A stretch of DNA of 64,000 nucleotides from Dietzia lutea (GCF_003096075.1 NZ_CP015449.1:1729001-1793000); one strand, 5' to 3'. Positions 10,872 to 20,492 are shown, numbered from the stretch's first letter. Translations and numbers: made by a program. Notes: generated by a model from the letters alone, not told the origin.

Positions 10872-10921
10872 GGGCCCCAGTGTATGGGTGCCTCCGGATC
10901 GGAGGTACGTAGGCTGTACTG
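10872..10921. promoter_or_regulatory. Compact divergent promoter metH / PAC2
   Basis: The 50-bp gap holds both promoters. On the minus strand TACACT (10879-10884) is 7 nt before the metH ATG. On the plus strand TAGGCT (10910-10915) is 6 nt before the PAC2 ATG. Both transcripts would start at or next to the first codon. There is no room for a riboswitch or leader. Confidence 0.65.
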
Positions 10922-11848
10922 ATGACTGTCGAATGGAGTCCCGACGGGCATCTCGATCTGGAGAGCCCGGTGATGATCGTGGCCTTCGAGGGCTGGAACG
11001 ACGCGGCGGACGTGGCGACCGGCACCATCGAACACCTCGCGCTCAACTGGGAGGCCCGCCAGATCGCCGAGGTCGGCGGTGACGAGTTCTTCGACTACCT
11101 CGAGCAGCGGCCCGTCGTCCGGTTCGCCGGCGGGGTCTCGCGCTCGGTCGAGTGGCCGCGCATCGTGGTCTCGGCGTGCCGGCCGGACGGCGTCGCCAAC
11201 GACGTCCTGCTGGTGCGCGGGCCCGAACCCGCCCTGAAGTGGCGGCGGTTCGCCTCCGAGTTCGTCGACCTCGTCGACACCCTGGGCGTCTCCCAGGTCG
11301 TGCTGCTGGGCGCCTACCTCGCCGACGTGCCGCACACCCGCCCGGTGCCCCTCACCGGCGCGGCGTTCAGCCGTCAGCGGATGACGACCATGGGCGTCGC
11401 CCCCTCGGACTACGAGGGGCCGACCGGGATGTCCGGCGTGTTGCAGCAGCTGCTCACCGAGGCCGGCGTGCCCACCCTGAGCCTGTTCGCGGGCGTGCCC
11501 CACTATGTGGCCTCCCCGCCCAACCCGCGCGGGACCGAGGCGATGCTGTCGTGGCTCGCCGAGAACCTCGGGATGGCCGTGCCGATGGACGCGCTCCGCG
11601 TCCAGGCCCGGACGTGGGCCGAACGCGTCGACGCCGCGGCGAGCGAGGACGAGGACCTGCGCGACTACATCCAGTCCCTGGAGGACCGGCTGGACGAGGA
11701 GTCGGGGGTCACGCCGGGCCCGGACCCCGAGCCCGACCGTGGCCGCGCGTCCGGAGGGGAGGCGATGCCGCTGGTCGACGGCGAGGCGATCGCCGCCGAG
11801 TTCGAGCGCTTCCTGCGGGGCGACCGGGACGAGCCCGACGCCGGATGA
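10922..11848 (+). CDS. PAC2-family protein
   Basis: The 308-residue protein belongs to the PAC2 family, named for a proteasome-assembly chaperone fold, which is conserved in actinobacteria with or without proteasomes. Visible family motifs are MIVAFEGWNDAADVA near the N-terminus, VVLLGAYLADVPHTRP and GVPHYVASPPNPRGTEAML. The last 60 residues are acidic and probably disordered (DEESGVTPGPDPEP). It is equivalent to Rv2125. Its biochemical role is unknown. It is probably leaderless and monocistronic, ending convergently with mshC. Confidence 0.85.
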   Translation: MTVEWSPDGHLDLESPVMIVAFEGWNDAADVATGTIEHLALNWEARQIAEVGGDEFFDYLEQRPVVRFAGGVSRSVEWPRIVVSACRPDGVANDVLLVRGPEPALKWRRFASEFVDLVDTLGVSQVVLLGAYLADVPHTRPVPLTGAAFSRQRMTTMGVAPSDYEGPTGMSGVLQQLLTEAGVPTLSLFAGVPHYVASPPNPRGTEAMLSWLAENLGMAVPMDALRVQARTWAERVDAAASEDEDLRDYIQSLEDRLDEESGVTPGPDPEPDRGRASGGEAMPLVDGEAIAAEFERFLRGDRDEPDAG

Positions 11849-11922
11849 GCCCGTCGCCGGCGCGCCGGGCACGACCCGCAGGCCGGGCCCGGGGCCGGGT
11901 CGCTCGCGTCGGGCCGGAGTCG

Positions 11923-13176
11923 TCAGACGGCGAGCGTCGGGATGCCCATCAGGGCATCCAGCGCGGTCGCGATGCCGGCGCCGGCGGACGGGTCGGAGTC
12001 GTCGCCGTCCAGCGTGGCGGACGCCCACGCGTCGATCACCGCGAGCGCGCCCGGCGTGTCGAGGTCGTCCGCGAGGCGCTCGCGCAGCTCCGCGATCGCG
12101 GCCGCCGCGTCCGCGCCGACCCCCCGGGCGATGGCCCGGCACCAGAGGTCGTACCTGGCGCGGGCCCGCTCGAGGAGGTCGTCGGACCACGAGCGGTCGA
12201 CGCGGTAGTGCCCGGCGAACAGCCCGAGCCGGATGAGGGCGGGATCCACGCCCTGCTCGCGTAGCGCCTGCACGCGCACGAGGTTGCCGAGCGACTTGCT
12301 CATCTTGACGCCGTCCAGGCCGATCATCGCGGCGTGCACGTAGAACCGCGCGAACGGTCGCCGGCCCGCGGCGGCCTCCGCGTGCGCGGCGGAGAACTCG
12401 TGGTGCGGGAACGCCAGGTCGCTGCCGCCGCCCTGGATGTCGAACTCCATCCCGAGCCGGTTCCGGGCGATCGCCGAACACTCGATGTGCCATCCCGGTC
12501 GGCCCGCCCCCCAGGGGGACGGCCACGACGGCTCGCCGGGCCGTTCGACCCGCCACAGCAGGGCATCCAGCGGGTGTTCCTTGCCTGACCGGTCCGGGTC
12601 GCCACCGCGCTCGGCGAACGCGACCGCCATCTCGTCGTCGTCGTACCCCGACTCGTATCCGAAGTCGGCGGTGGCTCTATGCCGGTAGTACACGTCGGAG
12701 TAGCCGTCGACGTCCGGGTCGATCCGGTAGGCGTGGCCGCGGTCGAGCAGCTCGCCGACCATCTCCACCACCTCGTCGATGGTCTCGGTGGCCGCCACGT
12801 AGTCGCGAGGCGGCAGCACCCGCAGCGCCTCCATGTCCTCGCGGAACAGGTCGGTCTCCCGATCCCCCAGCTCACGCCAGTCGACCCCGTCGCGGTCCGC
12901 GCGCTCGAACAGCGGGTCGTCGACGTCCGTGGTGTTCTGGACGTAGTGGACCTCATGGCCCGCGTCCAGCAGCTGCCGGTAGACGAGGTCGAACGTCAGG
13001 TAGGTCGCCGCGTGACCCAGGTGGGTGGTGTCGTAGGGGGTGATCCCGCAGACGTACATGCCCGCGACCGGGCCGGGCGCCACCTCGCGGACCTCGCTCC
13101 CGGCCGTGTCGAACAACTTCAGGGGGACGCCGTCGCCGGGAACCGAGCGGACGACAGGCGAGGACCACGAGTGCAT
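11923..13176 (-). CDS. mshC: Cysteine:glucosaminyl-inositol ligase MshC
   Basis: The 417-residue ATP-dependent ligase joins L-cysteine to GlcN-inositol in mycothiol synthesis. It is a class I aminoacyl-tRNA synthetase fold related to CysS. It shows [17 protein letters not shown] (HIGH-like, with a zinc cysteine), [10 protein letters not shown] (further zinc ligands) and KMSKSLGN. It lacks the anticodon domain expected of a 460-residue CysRS, and [13 protein letters not shown] is typical of MshC. Start at ATG 13176: TAGACT lies 7 nt upstream, and the longer frame has no family similarity. The gene marks the host as a mycothiol producer. Confidence 0.95.
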   Translation of the reverse strand: MHSWSSPVVRSVPGDGVPLKLFDTAGSEVREVAPGPVAGMYVCGITPYDTTHLGHAATYLTFDLVYRQLLDAGHEVHYVQNTTDVDDPLFERADRDGVDWRELGDRETDLFREDMEALRVLPPRDYVAATETIDEVVEMVGELLDRGHAYRIDPDVDGYSDVYYRHRATADFGYESGYDDDEMAVAFAERGGDPDRSGKEHPLDALLWRVERPGEPSWPSPWGAGRPGWHIECSAIARNRLGMEFDIQGGGSDLAFPHHEFSAAHAEAAAGRRPFARFYVHAAMIGLDGVKMSKSLGNLVRVQALREQGVDPALIRLGLFAGHYRVDRSWSDDLLERARARYDLWCRAIARGVGADAAAAIAELRERLADDLDTPGALAVIDAWASATLDGDDSDPSAGAGIATALDALMGIPTLAV

Positions 13177-13183
13177 GGGGCCG

Positions 13184-13189
13184 AGTCTA
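13184..13189 (-). promoter_or_regulatory. -10 element of mshC (leaderless)
   Basis: TAGACT on the minus strand is separated by 7 nt from the mshC ATG. This fixes the start and implies a leaderless transcript. Confidence 0.6.
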
Positions 13190-13201
13190 GAGACCGCCCG
13201 G

Positions 13202-13984
13202 TCAGAAGAGCGGCCAGGGTAACGGGTAGCCCGGCCCGGGGACGGGGAACGTCCGACTCGCCAGCAAGGTGGCGACACGCTCGCCCAGCGCCGCGATCTC
13301 GGCGTCGGACAGCAGGTCGGACAGGGTGCCACGGAGTCCCCCACCCGCCTCCAGTCCGCGGCGGACGTGCTCGAGGCCCTCGACGTCGTCACCGTCCAGG
13401 GGCTGGCCCGCCCACCCCCACAGGACGGTGCGCAACTTGGGATCGGTGTGGAACGACAGACCGTGATCGATCGCCCACACCACCCCCGCGGCGTCGACCA
13501 GGACGTGCCCGCCCTTGCGGTCGGCGTTGTTCACCACGTGGTCGAACACCGCGATCCGGCGCAGCCGGCCGTCGGTGACGTGGGCCACCACCACGTCCTC
13601 ACCGCGGGAGCCCTCGCCGCGCAGAACCACGGCACGGCCGTGCGGCACCGCGTCGGCCGGGTGGACGTCGACCGGGTCGTGACCGGATGCGTGCTCCCGG
13701 TCGACCTCCTCGATCCACCGCTGCGCCATGCCCGGCCCGCCCGGGCCGTGAGCCGCGACCGTCTCGGGCACCAGGCCCCACCCCGACGCCTCGGACACGG
13801 CGTAGGCGGCGATCTCGCGCGTCGCGAGACTGCCGTCGGGGAAGTCCATCAGCGGGCGCTCGCCCGCCGACGGCTTGTAGACCCAGCTGTCGCCCCGCTC
13901 GTCGACACAGTGGTAGACCGCGTTGCTGCCGGACGGGATCCGGGACAGGACGGTGAGCTCGGGGCCTGCCGGGCGGTCGGTCAC
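13202..13984 (-). CDS. SCO1664-family kinase-fold protein
   Basis: The 260-residue protein has the PI3/4-kinase-like motifs of the SCO1664 family. A nucleotide-binding beta hairpin lies in [19 protein letters not shown]; then [15 protein letters not shown], the catalytic-loop-like [16 protein letters not shown] and the metal-binding [10 protein letters not shown] follow. The substrate is unknown. The GTG start overlaps the DUF3090 stop (GTGA), so the two are made together, the same pair as Rv2133c-Rv2134c. It ends 26 nt before the mshC start. Confidence 0.8.
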   Translation of the reverse strand: MTDRPAGPELTVLSRIPSGSNAVYHCVDERGDSWVYKPSAGERPLMDFPDGSLATREIAAYAVSEASGWGLVPETVAAHGPGGPGMAQRWIEEVDREHASGHDPVDVHPADAVPHGRAVVLRGEGSRGEDVVVAHVTDGRLRRIAVFDHVVNNADRKGGHVLVDAAGVVWAIDHGLSFHTDPKLRTVLWGWAGQPLDGDDVEGLEHVRRGLEAGGGLRGTLSDLLSDAEIAALGERVATLLASRTFPVPGPGYPLPWPLF

Positions 13985-14568
13985 GGGTCGATGAGGTCGG
14001 TGAGCGCCTCCCCCGACCGCGGGAGGTACCCGTTGAGGCGGACACACAGGTGACCCGTGGTGTCGATCGGCTCCCCGCAGAGCGGGCACGGCGCCCGGCC
14101 CGCGGAGACCACGCGCTCGCTGCGCAGGACGAACTGGCGGGCTCGCTGCGGGGTGAGGAACACCCGCAACGCGTCCGGGGCGTCCTCGGCGTCCGACAGC
14201 ACCACCGACTCGTCCGTGGCCGACGGGTCCATCGCCAGCAGCTCCACGACGATCTGATTGCGCTCGCCGTCCCAGCCGAGGCCCATGGTGCCGACCTGGA
14301 ATTCCGCGTCGACAGGCATCTCGAGCGGATCGAGATCGTCGACGACCCCTCCGGCCGGGGGCACGGGGATGTCGGACTTGGCCGCGATCTCGTCGAGCAG
14401 ATCGCCCATCCGCTCGGACAGGATCTGCGCCTGCTGCTTCTCGCAGCGGACGGAGATCGTCCGGCCGGCTTCGGTCGCCTGGACGAAGAAGACGCGCTCG
14501 CCGGGCTGGCCGACCGTGCCCACCACGAACCGGGCCGGATCGCGGAACTCGTGCACTGCCCTGCTCAT
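13981..14568 (-). CDS. DUF3090 protein with C-terminal zinc knuckle
   Basis: The 195-residue protein starts MSRAVHEFRDPARFVVGTVG with an AGGAG ribosome site. DUF3090 members have this N-terminus, an acidic middle (DDLDPLEMPVDAEFQVGTMGLGWD) and a C-terminal treble-clef-like CPLCGEPIDTTGHLC (about 167-181), which should bind zinc. It always occurs beside the SCO1664-family gene and the histidine phosphatase gene in actinobacteria, which suggests one pathway, still undefined. A TACCCT box near 14622-14627 could serve as its promoter. Confidence 0.8.
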   Translation of the reverse strand: MSRAVHEFRDPARFVVGTVGQPGERVFFVQATEAGRTISVRCEKQQAQILSERMGDLLDEIAAKSDIPVPPAGGVVDDLDPLEMPVDAEFQVGTMGLGWDGERNQIVVELLAMDPSATDESVVLSDAEDAPDALRVFLTPQRARQFVLRSERVVSAGRAPCPLCGEPIDTTGHLCVRLNGYLPRSGEALTDLIDP

Positions 14569-14608
14569 GCCGGTCGTCTCCTCGTGTGCTCGATGGTGGT
14601 GCGGATCA

Positions 14609-15313
14609 TCAGGGTACGTTCCCGCCGGGCACCGCGTCCGAGCTGGAGTGGCCGGGCGTCGGCTCACCGACCTGGCCGGCCGGCTCCCCCCGCAGGCTGG
14701 CGAGGTCGCCGCCGGTGTCGTTGACCCGTAAGACGAACGGCCGATGGGGGGTGTAGCGCACGACCGACATCGAGGCGGGTTCGACGACGATCCGCTGGAA
14801 CTGGTCCAGGTGCATGCCGTACGCGTCGGCGAGCACGGCCTTGATGACGTCACCGTGACTGCACGCGACCCACAGCACGTCCCGGCCGGCCTGTTCGGCG
14901 AGCCGCCGATCGTGCTTCCTGATGGCCGTCACCGACCTGCCGGCCATCCCGGCGAGCGACTCCCCCTCCGGGAAGACCGCGGATGACGGGTGCTGCTGCA
15001 CCACCGACCACATGTGCTCGGAGGCGAGGTCCTTGAGGGGGCGGCCGGTCCAGGTGCCGTAGTCCACCTCCACGAGGTCCTCCTCGACCTCCGGTTCCAC
15101 CCCGAACTGCTCGGCGAGCGGCTCGACGGTCTGCCGGCACCGCATCAGTGGCGAGCGGACGACGGCCTCGACGGGCAGACCCTCCAGTCGCCGGCGGAGT
15201 TCCTGCGCCTGGGCGTGACCCGTGTCGTCGAGCCCGACACCCGGGGTGCGGCCGGCCAGGGTGAGCGCGGTGTTGGCGGTGGAGCGGCCGTGCCGGAGCA
15301 GGATGACGGTCAT
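14609..15313 (-). CDS. Histidine-phosphatase-superfamily protein (MSMEG_4193 type)
   Basis: The 234-residue phosphoglycerate-mutase-like protein has the phosphohistidine motif LLRHGRSTAN at residues 4-13, RSPLMRCRQT as second signature, EVDYGTWTG, and CSHGDVIKA with the second catalytic His. This branch is conserved beside DUF3090/SCO1664 genes. The substrate is unproven and it is not a canonical phosphoglycerate mutase. TAACCT (15320-15325) lies 6 nt before the ATG, which indicates a leaderless start. Confidence 0.85.
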   Translation of the reverse strand: MTVILLRHGRSTANTALTLAGRTPGVGLDDTGHAQAQELRRRLEGLPVEAVVRSPLMRCRQTVEPLAEQFGVEPEVEEDLVEVDYGTWTGRPLKDLASEHMWSVVQQHPSSAVFPEGESLAGMAGRSVTAIRKHDRRLAEQAGRDVLWVACSHGDVIKAVLADAYGMHLDQFQRIVVEPASMSVVRYTPHRPFVLRVNDTGGDLASLRGEPAGQVGEPTPGHSSSDAVPGGNVP

Positions 15314-15346
15314 ACCGGCAGGTTACCGACGCCCTGCCCGGAGCGG

Positions 15347-16228
15347 TCAGGTCGCGGGGATGGTCCCGGTGCCGAGCAGGATCATCACCAGGGCGCCGAG
15401 CAGGATCCGGTAGCCGGCGAACCAGCCCAGTGAGTGGTTCTGGACGAACTTCAGGAACCAGGCGATCGCGGCGTAGCCGATGACGAACGCGATGGCCGTG
15501 CCGACGAGGAGCTGCCACCCGGTCGCGGCCTGGCCGGCGCCGGGGTCGAACGCGTCGGGGAGGCTGAAGAGCCCGGAGGCCAGCACGGCGGGGATCGCCA
15601 GGAGGAAGGAGAACCGGGCCGCGGCCTCACGCGACATGTTGAGGAAGAGGCCGGCCGAGATGGTGCCCCCCGAGCGGCTGACGCCGGGGATGAGGGCCAG
15701 GCACTGGGCCAGGCCCATGATGATCGCGTCCTTCATCGACAGTCCCTCGAGCGACTTGGCGTCGACCGGCCGGTCCTGCCTGCCGAACCTCTCGGCGGCC
15801 AGGAACACGAAGGAGAACACGATGAGCACGATCGCGGTGATCCAGAGGTTGCGGGCGGCGTCCCGGATGAAGTCCTTGCCGACGAACCCGATGATCGCGA
15901 TCGGGATCGACCCCACGATGACGAACCATCCGAGCCGGTAGTCCGGATCGTCCCGCCGGGCGGAGTCGACCACGCCCCGGAGCCACGCCACGAGGATGCG
16001 GACGATGTCCTTGAAGAAGAACACGAGGACGGCCAGCTCGGTGCCGAGCTGGACGACGGCGGTGAACGAGGCGCCGGCGTCCTCGCCGAAGAACCACGTC
16101 GAGAAGATCCTCAGGTGCCCGGATGAGGACACGGGGAGGAATTCGGTGAGCCCCTGGAGCGCGGACAGGACGACGACCTGGAGCCAGGACATCCCCTCCA
16201 CGCCCTGGGCGAGGACCGATGTGTTCAC
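15347..16228 (-). CDS. uppP: Undecaprenyl-diphosphatase UppP
   Basis: The 293-residue polytopic membrane enzyme dephosphorylates undecaprenyl pyrophosphate to recycle the lipid carrier for peptidoglycan and arabinogalactan synthesis; loss gives bacitracin sensitivity in this family. Both signature motifs are intact: [16 protein letters not shown] near the N-terminus and [21 protein letters not shown] in the middle. About eight hydrophobic segments can be seen. GTG start with GAGGAAA 10 nt upstream. M. tuberculosis has the same neighbours (Rv2136c). Confidence 0.95.
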   Translation of the reverse strand: MNTSVLAQGVEGMSWLQVVVLSALQGLTEFLPVSSSGHLRIFSTWFFGEDAGASFTAVVQLGTELAVLVFFFKDIVRILVAWLRGVVDSARRDDPDYRLGWFVIVGSIPIAIIGFVGKDFIRDAARNLWITAIVLIVFSFVFLAAERFGRQDRPVDAKSLEGLSMKDAIIMGLAQCLALIPGVSRSGGTISAGLFLNMSREAAARFSFLLAIPAVLASGLFSLPDAFDPGAGQAATGWQLLVGTAIAFVIGYAAIAWFLKFVQNHSLGWFAGYRILLGALVMILLGTGTIPAT

Positions 16229-16363
16229 GTGTGCGGTTTCCTCTCGGCTGCCTGCGGCTCGGACGCGGTCGCGTCACGGCACGCCGCGAGAGTAGTCGCC
16301 CGGACCTGGACGGGGACCCCGGACCCGCGTGGTGGACAATGGCGGGCAGTCGAAAGGAACATC

Positions 16364-17395
16364 GTGCACCGACGTGTCCTCCGCCGTTCCGGCGTGCCCG
16401 CCGCCCTCATCGCTCTCGCGATCGGCCTGACCGCCTGCTCCTCGTCCACGAGCGAGCTCGAGGAGCAGGACCGTGTCGCGCAGGGCAACGCGGCCCCCGC
16501 CGAATCCCCACAGGTCTCCGACCCGATCGGGGGCGAGATCATCCCGGTGCCCGGGTCGGTCCGCGCCGTGGTCGCCACGGGGGACCGGGTGGCCGCGCAG
16601 GTCGAGAACCCACCGTCGCTCGAGCTGGGCCGGGTCGACGGCACCAGCTGGAGCGCGGAGGACTCCGTGCCCCTGCCGGCCGGGGCCGGGACCGCCTCGA
16701 CCGCGCACGACGGGACCGTGCTGGTCCCCCACGGCGACGGGGTCGTGCTGGTCTCCCCCGACGGCGGGGCCCGTGAACTCTCGGGTCTCGGGCCCGTCTC
16801 GGCCGCCGCCCTCACCCTCGACGGCCGCCTGCTGACCGGAACCCCCGGCGGCGAGATCGTCGTGCGCGACGCCGACGGTGCGGAACACCATCGCATCGAC
16901 GGGCTGACGTCGGTCGACGAGATCAGCGTCTCCGGTGACGGGTCCGTCACCGCCCTGAGTCGACCGGACACCGTGATCGCCAGCGTCGACCTCGAGGCGG
17001 ACCACGCCGGGCCGCTCCTGCGCGCGGGCAGGGGCGCGGGGCTCCTCGACGAGCTGGGCGAGGGCTCCGTGATCGCCAGTGACACCGTCGGCGGGACGCT
17101 GCTCGTCTACTCAACCTCGCCCGTGCGGCTGCACCAGCAATTCCCCGTCGCGTCGGCCCCGTGGGCGGTGGCCGAGGACCCGACCCGGCAGGTCGTGTGG
17201 GTCGCCTCGACGGGAACGAACACCATCCAGGCGTACGATCTCGGCGACGGCGTGGGGATGCTGCGGGCGGACATCCCGACGGTCCGCCAGCCGGATTCCC
17301 TGGCGGTCACGAAGTCCGGCACCGTGGTGGTCGGGTCCGCCGACGGCGCAGGGCTGCACCTCCTCCGTCCGACCCTCACCGAGCCGGCGAGCTGA
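16364..17395 (+). CDS. LppL-like secreted lipoprotein with beta-propeller repeats
   Basis: The 343-residue product has a basic N-region, a hydrophobic core and the lipobox LTAC with Cys at residue 25, so it should be anchored in the outer face of the membrane. The rest is repeats of about 40 residues with V-x-V-x-(S/D)-x-DG (for example [16 protein letters not shown] and [19 protein letters not shown]), a YncE/PQQ-like propeller. GTG start with AAGGAA 6 nt upstream. It sits before pyrD as Rv2138 (lppL) does before Rv2139; the ligand is unknown. pyrD begins 35 nt later with its own ribosome site, so co-transcription is likely. Confidence 0.8.
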   Translation: MHRRVLRRSGVPAALIALAIGLTACSSSTSELEEQDRVAQGNAAPAESPQVSDPIGGEIIPVPGSVRAVVATGDRVAAQVENPPSLELGRVDGTSWSAEDSVPLPAGAGTASTAHDGTVLVPHGDGVVLVSPDGGARELSGLGPVSAAALTLDGRLLTGTPGGEIVVRDADGAEHHRIDGLTSVDEISVSGDGSVTALSRPDTVIASVDLEADHAGPLLRAGRGAGLLDELGEGSVIASDTVGGTLLVYSTSPVRLHQQFPVASAPWAVAEDPTRQVVWVASTGTNTIQAYDLGDGVGMLRADIPTVRQPDSLAVTKSGTVVVGSADGAGLHLLRPTLTEPAS

Positions 17396-17430
17396 TCGCA
17401 CCGACGACCCACGTCCCATCGAGGAGGACC

Positions 17431-18498
17431 GTGTACGCACTGCTCAAGAAGGTGCTGTTCCGCTTTCCCGCGGAGCGGATCCACCACCTGGTATTCGGCC
17501 TGCTCAAGCTGCTGACCCTGGTGCCGCCACTGGGCGGCGTCGTGCGGCGGGTCCTGGGCGTGCGCGACCCCGTGCTCGCCCAGGAGGTTCTCGGTCGCAC
17601 CTTCCCCGGCCCGCTCGGGCTCGCGGCCGGGTTCGACAAGAACGCCGCCGCCGTCGACTCGTGGGGCGCCATCGGGTTCGGTTTCAGTGAGGTCGGCACC
17701 GTGACCGCGTCGCCCCAGCCGGGCAATCCGGCCCCGCGTCTGTTCCGGCTCGTCGAGGACCGGGCGATCCTCAACCGGATGGGCTTCAACAACCACGGCG
17801 CCGGCAATGCGGCCAACAACCTCCGCCGGCGCCGCAGCAGCGATCCGGTGGGGATCAACATCGGCAAGACCAAGGTGGTGCCCGCCGAAGACGCGGTCCG
17901 CGACTACGTGGCCTCGGCGACGATGCTCACCGGCCTGGCCGACTACCTCGTCGTCAACGTCAGCTCCCCCAACACCCCCGGCCTGCGTGATCTGCAGGCC
18001 GTCGAGTCACTGCGGCCGATCCTCGCCGCGGTCCGGGACGTGGCGACGATCCCCGTGCTCGTCAAGATCGCGCCCGACCTGGACGACGCCGACATCGACG
18101 CGGTCACCGATCTGGTGCTCGAACTGGACCTGGCGGGCATCGTCGCCACCAACACCACCATCTCGCGGGACGGTCTGCGTACTCCCGCCGCGCACGTCGA
18201 GGCCCTGGGGTCGGGTGGCATCTCCGGTGCCCCGGTGGCGGCGCGCTCCCGCGAGGTCCTCGCGCGGATCCACGCGCGCGCGGGGGGACGTCTGGTGATC
18301 ATCTCCGTCGGCGGCATCGAGACCCCCGAGGACGTGTGGGACCGCATCACCCACGGGGCGGACCTCGTGCAGACCTACACCGGGTTCATCTTCACCGGCC
18401 CCTCGCTCGTGCGCGGCACCAACCGCCTGGTGGCCAGACGCCTCCGCCAGGGCGGGTTCCGCTCGCTGGCGGAGGCGGTCGGCTCGGCGGTGCGCTGA
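17431..18498 (+). CDS. pyrD: Dihydroorotate dehydrogenase (quinone) PyrD
   Basis: The 355-residue class 2 dihydroorotate dehydrogenase oxidises dihydroorotate with quinone in pyrimidine synthesis. The N-terminal amphipathic helix ([20 protein letters not shown]) anchors it to the membrane. FMN-barrel motifs: [36 protein letters not shown] (containing the catalytic Ser), [10 protein letters not shown] and [12 protein letters not shown]. The GTG start has GAGGAGG 4 nt upstream, one of the best ribosome sites in the window. Confidence 0.96.
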   Translation: MYALLKKVLFRFPAERIHHLVFGLLKLLTLVPPLGGVVRRVLGVRDPVLAQEVLGRTFPGPLGLAAGFDKNAAAVDSWGAIGFGFSEVGTVTASPQPGNPAPRLFRLVEDRAILNRMGFNNHGAGNAANNLRRRRSSDPVGINIGKTKVVPAEDAVRDYVASATMLTGLADYLVVNVSSPNTPGLRDLQAVESLRPILAAVRDVATIPVLVKIAPDLDDADIDAVTDLVLELDLAGIVATNTTISRDGLRTPAAHVEALGSGGISGAPVAARSREVLARIHARAGGRLVIISVGGIETPEDVWDRITHGADLVQTYTGFIFTGPSLVRGTNRLVARRLRQGGFRSLAEAVGSAVR

Positions 18499-18527
18499 GC
18501 GCCGCAGCGCTTGAGCGCCGTAGCGCT
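18498..18527. terminator. Twin 14-nt palindromes between pyrD and PEBP genes
   Basis: AGCGCCGCAGCGCT and AGCGCCGTAGCGCT occur as a direct repeat separated by 2 nt. Each is its own small hairpin, and the two can also pair with each other. They fill the gap between the convergent stops, so a bidirectional transcription end is likely. Confidence 0.55.
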
Positions 18528-19068
18528 ACTGCTCGTAGATGCCCGTCACTGTGCCGCGGGCCAGTCCCTGACCGAACAGGTTGAAACCGACGAACGCACA
18601 CGAGGCGTCGTCGCCCAGCTCGATCTCGTCGCCCACCGCGTGGACGGCGAGAATGTAGCGGTGCGGGCCGTGACCCGCCGGCGGCGCCGCGCCCACGAAG
18701 CCCTTGAAGCCCGCGTCGTTGCGAACCACGACGGCGCCCCCCGGCAGCCCCGAGGTGTCGTCACCCGTGCACGCTCCCTCGGGCAGCGACGTGACGTCCG
18801 CGGGGATGTTGGCCACCGACCAGTGCCAGAAACCCGACGCCGTGGGCGCATCCGGATCGAACACCGTCACCACGTACGTCTTGGTGCCCTCCGGGCCGGC
18901 GCTCCAGCTCACCTGGGGCGACTTGTCCTGACCGCCCTCGACGCCCATCTTCCCGCCGAGCTGCGCGGCCGACAGCGTGGCGCCCTCGCCGAACGACTCG
19001 CTGGTCACCTCCAGGGCGGGCAGATCCGGAAGGGCGGCATACGGGTCGGGCACGCGGAACTGGGTCAT
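18526..19068 (-). CDS. YbhB/PEBP-family protein
   Basis: The 180-residue phosphatidylethanolamine-binding-protein-like protein (equivalent of Rv2140c) is cytoplasmic with no signal peptide. Family motifs: SPQVSWSAGPEGTKTYVVTVFDPDAPT, GFWHWSVANIP and PPAGHGPHRY, which line the anion/ligand pocket. Bacterial members bind small anions or phospholipid head groups and have been linked to kinase control, but no function can be assigned here. ATG at 19068 has AGGAGG 6 nt upstream; the longer frame is not family-like. It is convergent with pyrD. Confidence 0.88.
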   Translation of the reverse strand: MTQFRVPDPYAALPDLPALEVTSESFGEGATLSAAQLGGKMGVEGGQDKSPQVSWSAGPEGTKTYVVTVFDPDAPTASGFWHWSVANIPADVTSLPEGACTGDDTSGLPGGAVVVRNDAGFKGFVGAAPPAGHGPHRYILAVHAVGDEIELGDDASCAFVGFNLFGQGLARGTVTGIYEQ

Positions 19069-19255
19069 CGTTCTCCTCCTGCGATCGGACGGTGTGGAGT
19101 AATCCTCCAGCCGGTCACGTCCCTGTCTACCAGCGATGACCGCCCCGCGCGTGCCGTGGCGGGACCGCGATTTGGTCCCGGGTCCGGGCATCGGCTAATG
19201 TCATTCCTCGCACGGCCAAGGCGGACGAGATCCGGCGAAGGCAGCCAGTGTGCGA

Positions 19256-19341
19256 GCGCGAGTGGCGGAATGGCAGACGCGCTAGCTTGAGGTGCTAGTG
19301 TCCTATTAACGGACGTGGGGGTTCAAGTCCCCCCTCGCGCA
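19256..19341 (+). tRNA. tRNA-Leu (anticodon GAG)
   Basis: This 86-nt class II tRNA has acceptor arms GCGCGAG/CTCGCGC and discriminator A. The anticodon stem CTAGC/GCTAG holds loop TTGAGGT, giving anticodon GAG for CTC codons. A variable arm GTCCTATTAACGGAC and T-arm GGGGGTTCAAGTCCCCC are present. CCA is not encoded. It marks the left edge of the accessory segment. Confidence 0.95.
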
Positions 19342-19421
19342 CACTGTGTCGAGACAGTAGAAGGGCCCCGGATCCGCGAGGAACCGGGGCCCACTCTCGT
19401 CTCACGGGAAGGTTCCGACAG

Positions 19422-19787
19422 ATGACCCGGACGCCGGTACCCGCCGCCCAGCAGGAACTCATCGACCGACTCCGCGAGCACCTCGCGGACGCTCCCGTCT
19501 CGCGGGAGGTGTCCATGTTCGGCGGCCGCTGCTTCATGGTCTCCGGAAAGATCGCGGTGAGCGCCGGCAGGGACGGTGGCCTCCTCGTGCCGGTGGACCC
19601 GAACCGTCACGCGGAACTCCTCTCCCGGCCCGGTGCCGCACAGGCCGAGATGGGCGCCGGCCGCGACATGGGCCCCGGCTGGATCACGGTCGCGGCCGAC
19701 GCGATCGTGGACGACGAGGCGCTGTCCACGTAGCTCACCGCGGCGCTGCGGTACAACCGCGCCGTCGCCGGAGGCGGTGAAGGGTGA
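19422..19787 (+). pseudogene. TfoX-N-terminal-domain protein interrupted by an amber codon
   Basis: The reading frame runs from ATG 19422 to a TAG at 19731-19733 (103 residues), then stays open for 17 more codons (LTAALRYNRAVAG...) to a TGA at 19785-19787. That second stop overlaps the next gene's GTG as GTGA, the coupling pattern used throughout this window. TfoX-N relatives have Trp where the TAG lies (a ...DEEL-x-x-W-V... pattern), so a single TGG to TAG change explains it. The preserved part has the family core VSMFGGRCFMVSGKIAVSA. Function in this clade is unknown. A read-through or a 103-residue functional form is possible. Confidence 0.75.
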
Positions 19788-20458
19788 GCGGGATCGCCGA
19801 CGCGCTGGGCCGTGCGCTGGGCGCGGTCGCCCGTGCGGCCGACCGCCGGCTCGACGCCCTCGGCCTGGCTCCACCGCCGCTCGACCTGCCGCCCGAGGTC
19901 CGCGACGACCTCCGCGCGTTCTTCGCCGGAACGGTCGACCCCACGGCCGTGACGATCCGGCGGGGCCACGTCCCCGGCGTACCGCACACGCGTGCGTTCG
20001 CCCTGCCCGGGCTCATCTTTCTCGGCGCCGACCCCGGCGTCGTCGGCATCGGGGGCCTCGCCGGCTCCGTCCGCCCACGGGCGACCCCGACCCTGGTCCA
20101 CGAGCTCGTCCACATCTGGCAGGGGCGTTTCCTCGGCCCGCGGTACGTCGTGCGGGCCCTGGGTGAGCAGATCCGGCTCGGGCGCCGGGCATACGACTGG
20201 CGGGCCGCCCTCGACCGGCGTGCCGCGCTCGGCATCACGCCGGCCGGCGCGCCCGGTGGAGACGCCCCCACGGCGCGGCGGGCCGCCCTGCCCGTGGAGG
20301 CCCACGCCCAGCTCGTGTCCGACGCCTACGCCGCCCGCTACGGCCCGCCCCGGCAGCCGGCCCCCTCCGGGCGGGACGAGCACCTGCGGGCGGTGGAGGA
20401 CGTGCTGACCGGTCTGCGCGCCGGTGACGCGTGCACCCTGCGGGGGCGGACGGTTTAG
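19784..20458 (+). CDS. Putative small zinc peptidase (HELVH protein)
   Basis: The 224-residue protein has one clear feature: TLVHELVHIWQGRFLGPRYV (about 103-122). This is an HExxH zinc site in the setting typical of DUF4157-like domains, where the metal site follows a short beta strand (GLIFLGADPGVVG). A downstream acidic ligand may be in VEAHAQLVSDAY (about 168-179). No signal peptide is visible. The GTG start overlaps the ancestral stop of the TfoX-like gene. It could be a peptidase or only a fold relative; substrate unknown. Confidence 0.65.
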   Translation: MSGIADALGRALGAVARAADRRLDALGLAPPPLDLPPEVRDDLRAFFAGTVDPTAVTIRRGHVPGVPHTRAFALPGLIFLGADPGVVGIGGLAGSVRPRATPTLVHELVHIWQGRFLGPRYVVRALGEQIRLGRRAYDWRAALDRRAALGITPAGAPGGDAPTARRAALPVEAHAQLVSDAYAARYGPPRQPAPSGRDEHLRAVEDVLTGLRAGDACTLRGRTV

Positions 20459-20492
20459 GGGCTGACCACCTCGTCGTCGTACCGTATCTGTC

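Noticed and set aside
10872-10921. Cobalamin riboswitch ahead of metH or mutA
   Set aside because: The metH gap is 50 bp with two promoters. The mutA promoter box lies 6 nt from the start codon. There is no room for the aptamer and no B12-box-like sequence.
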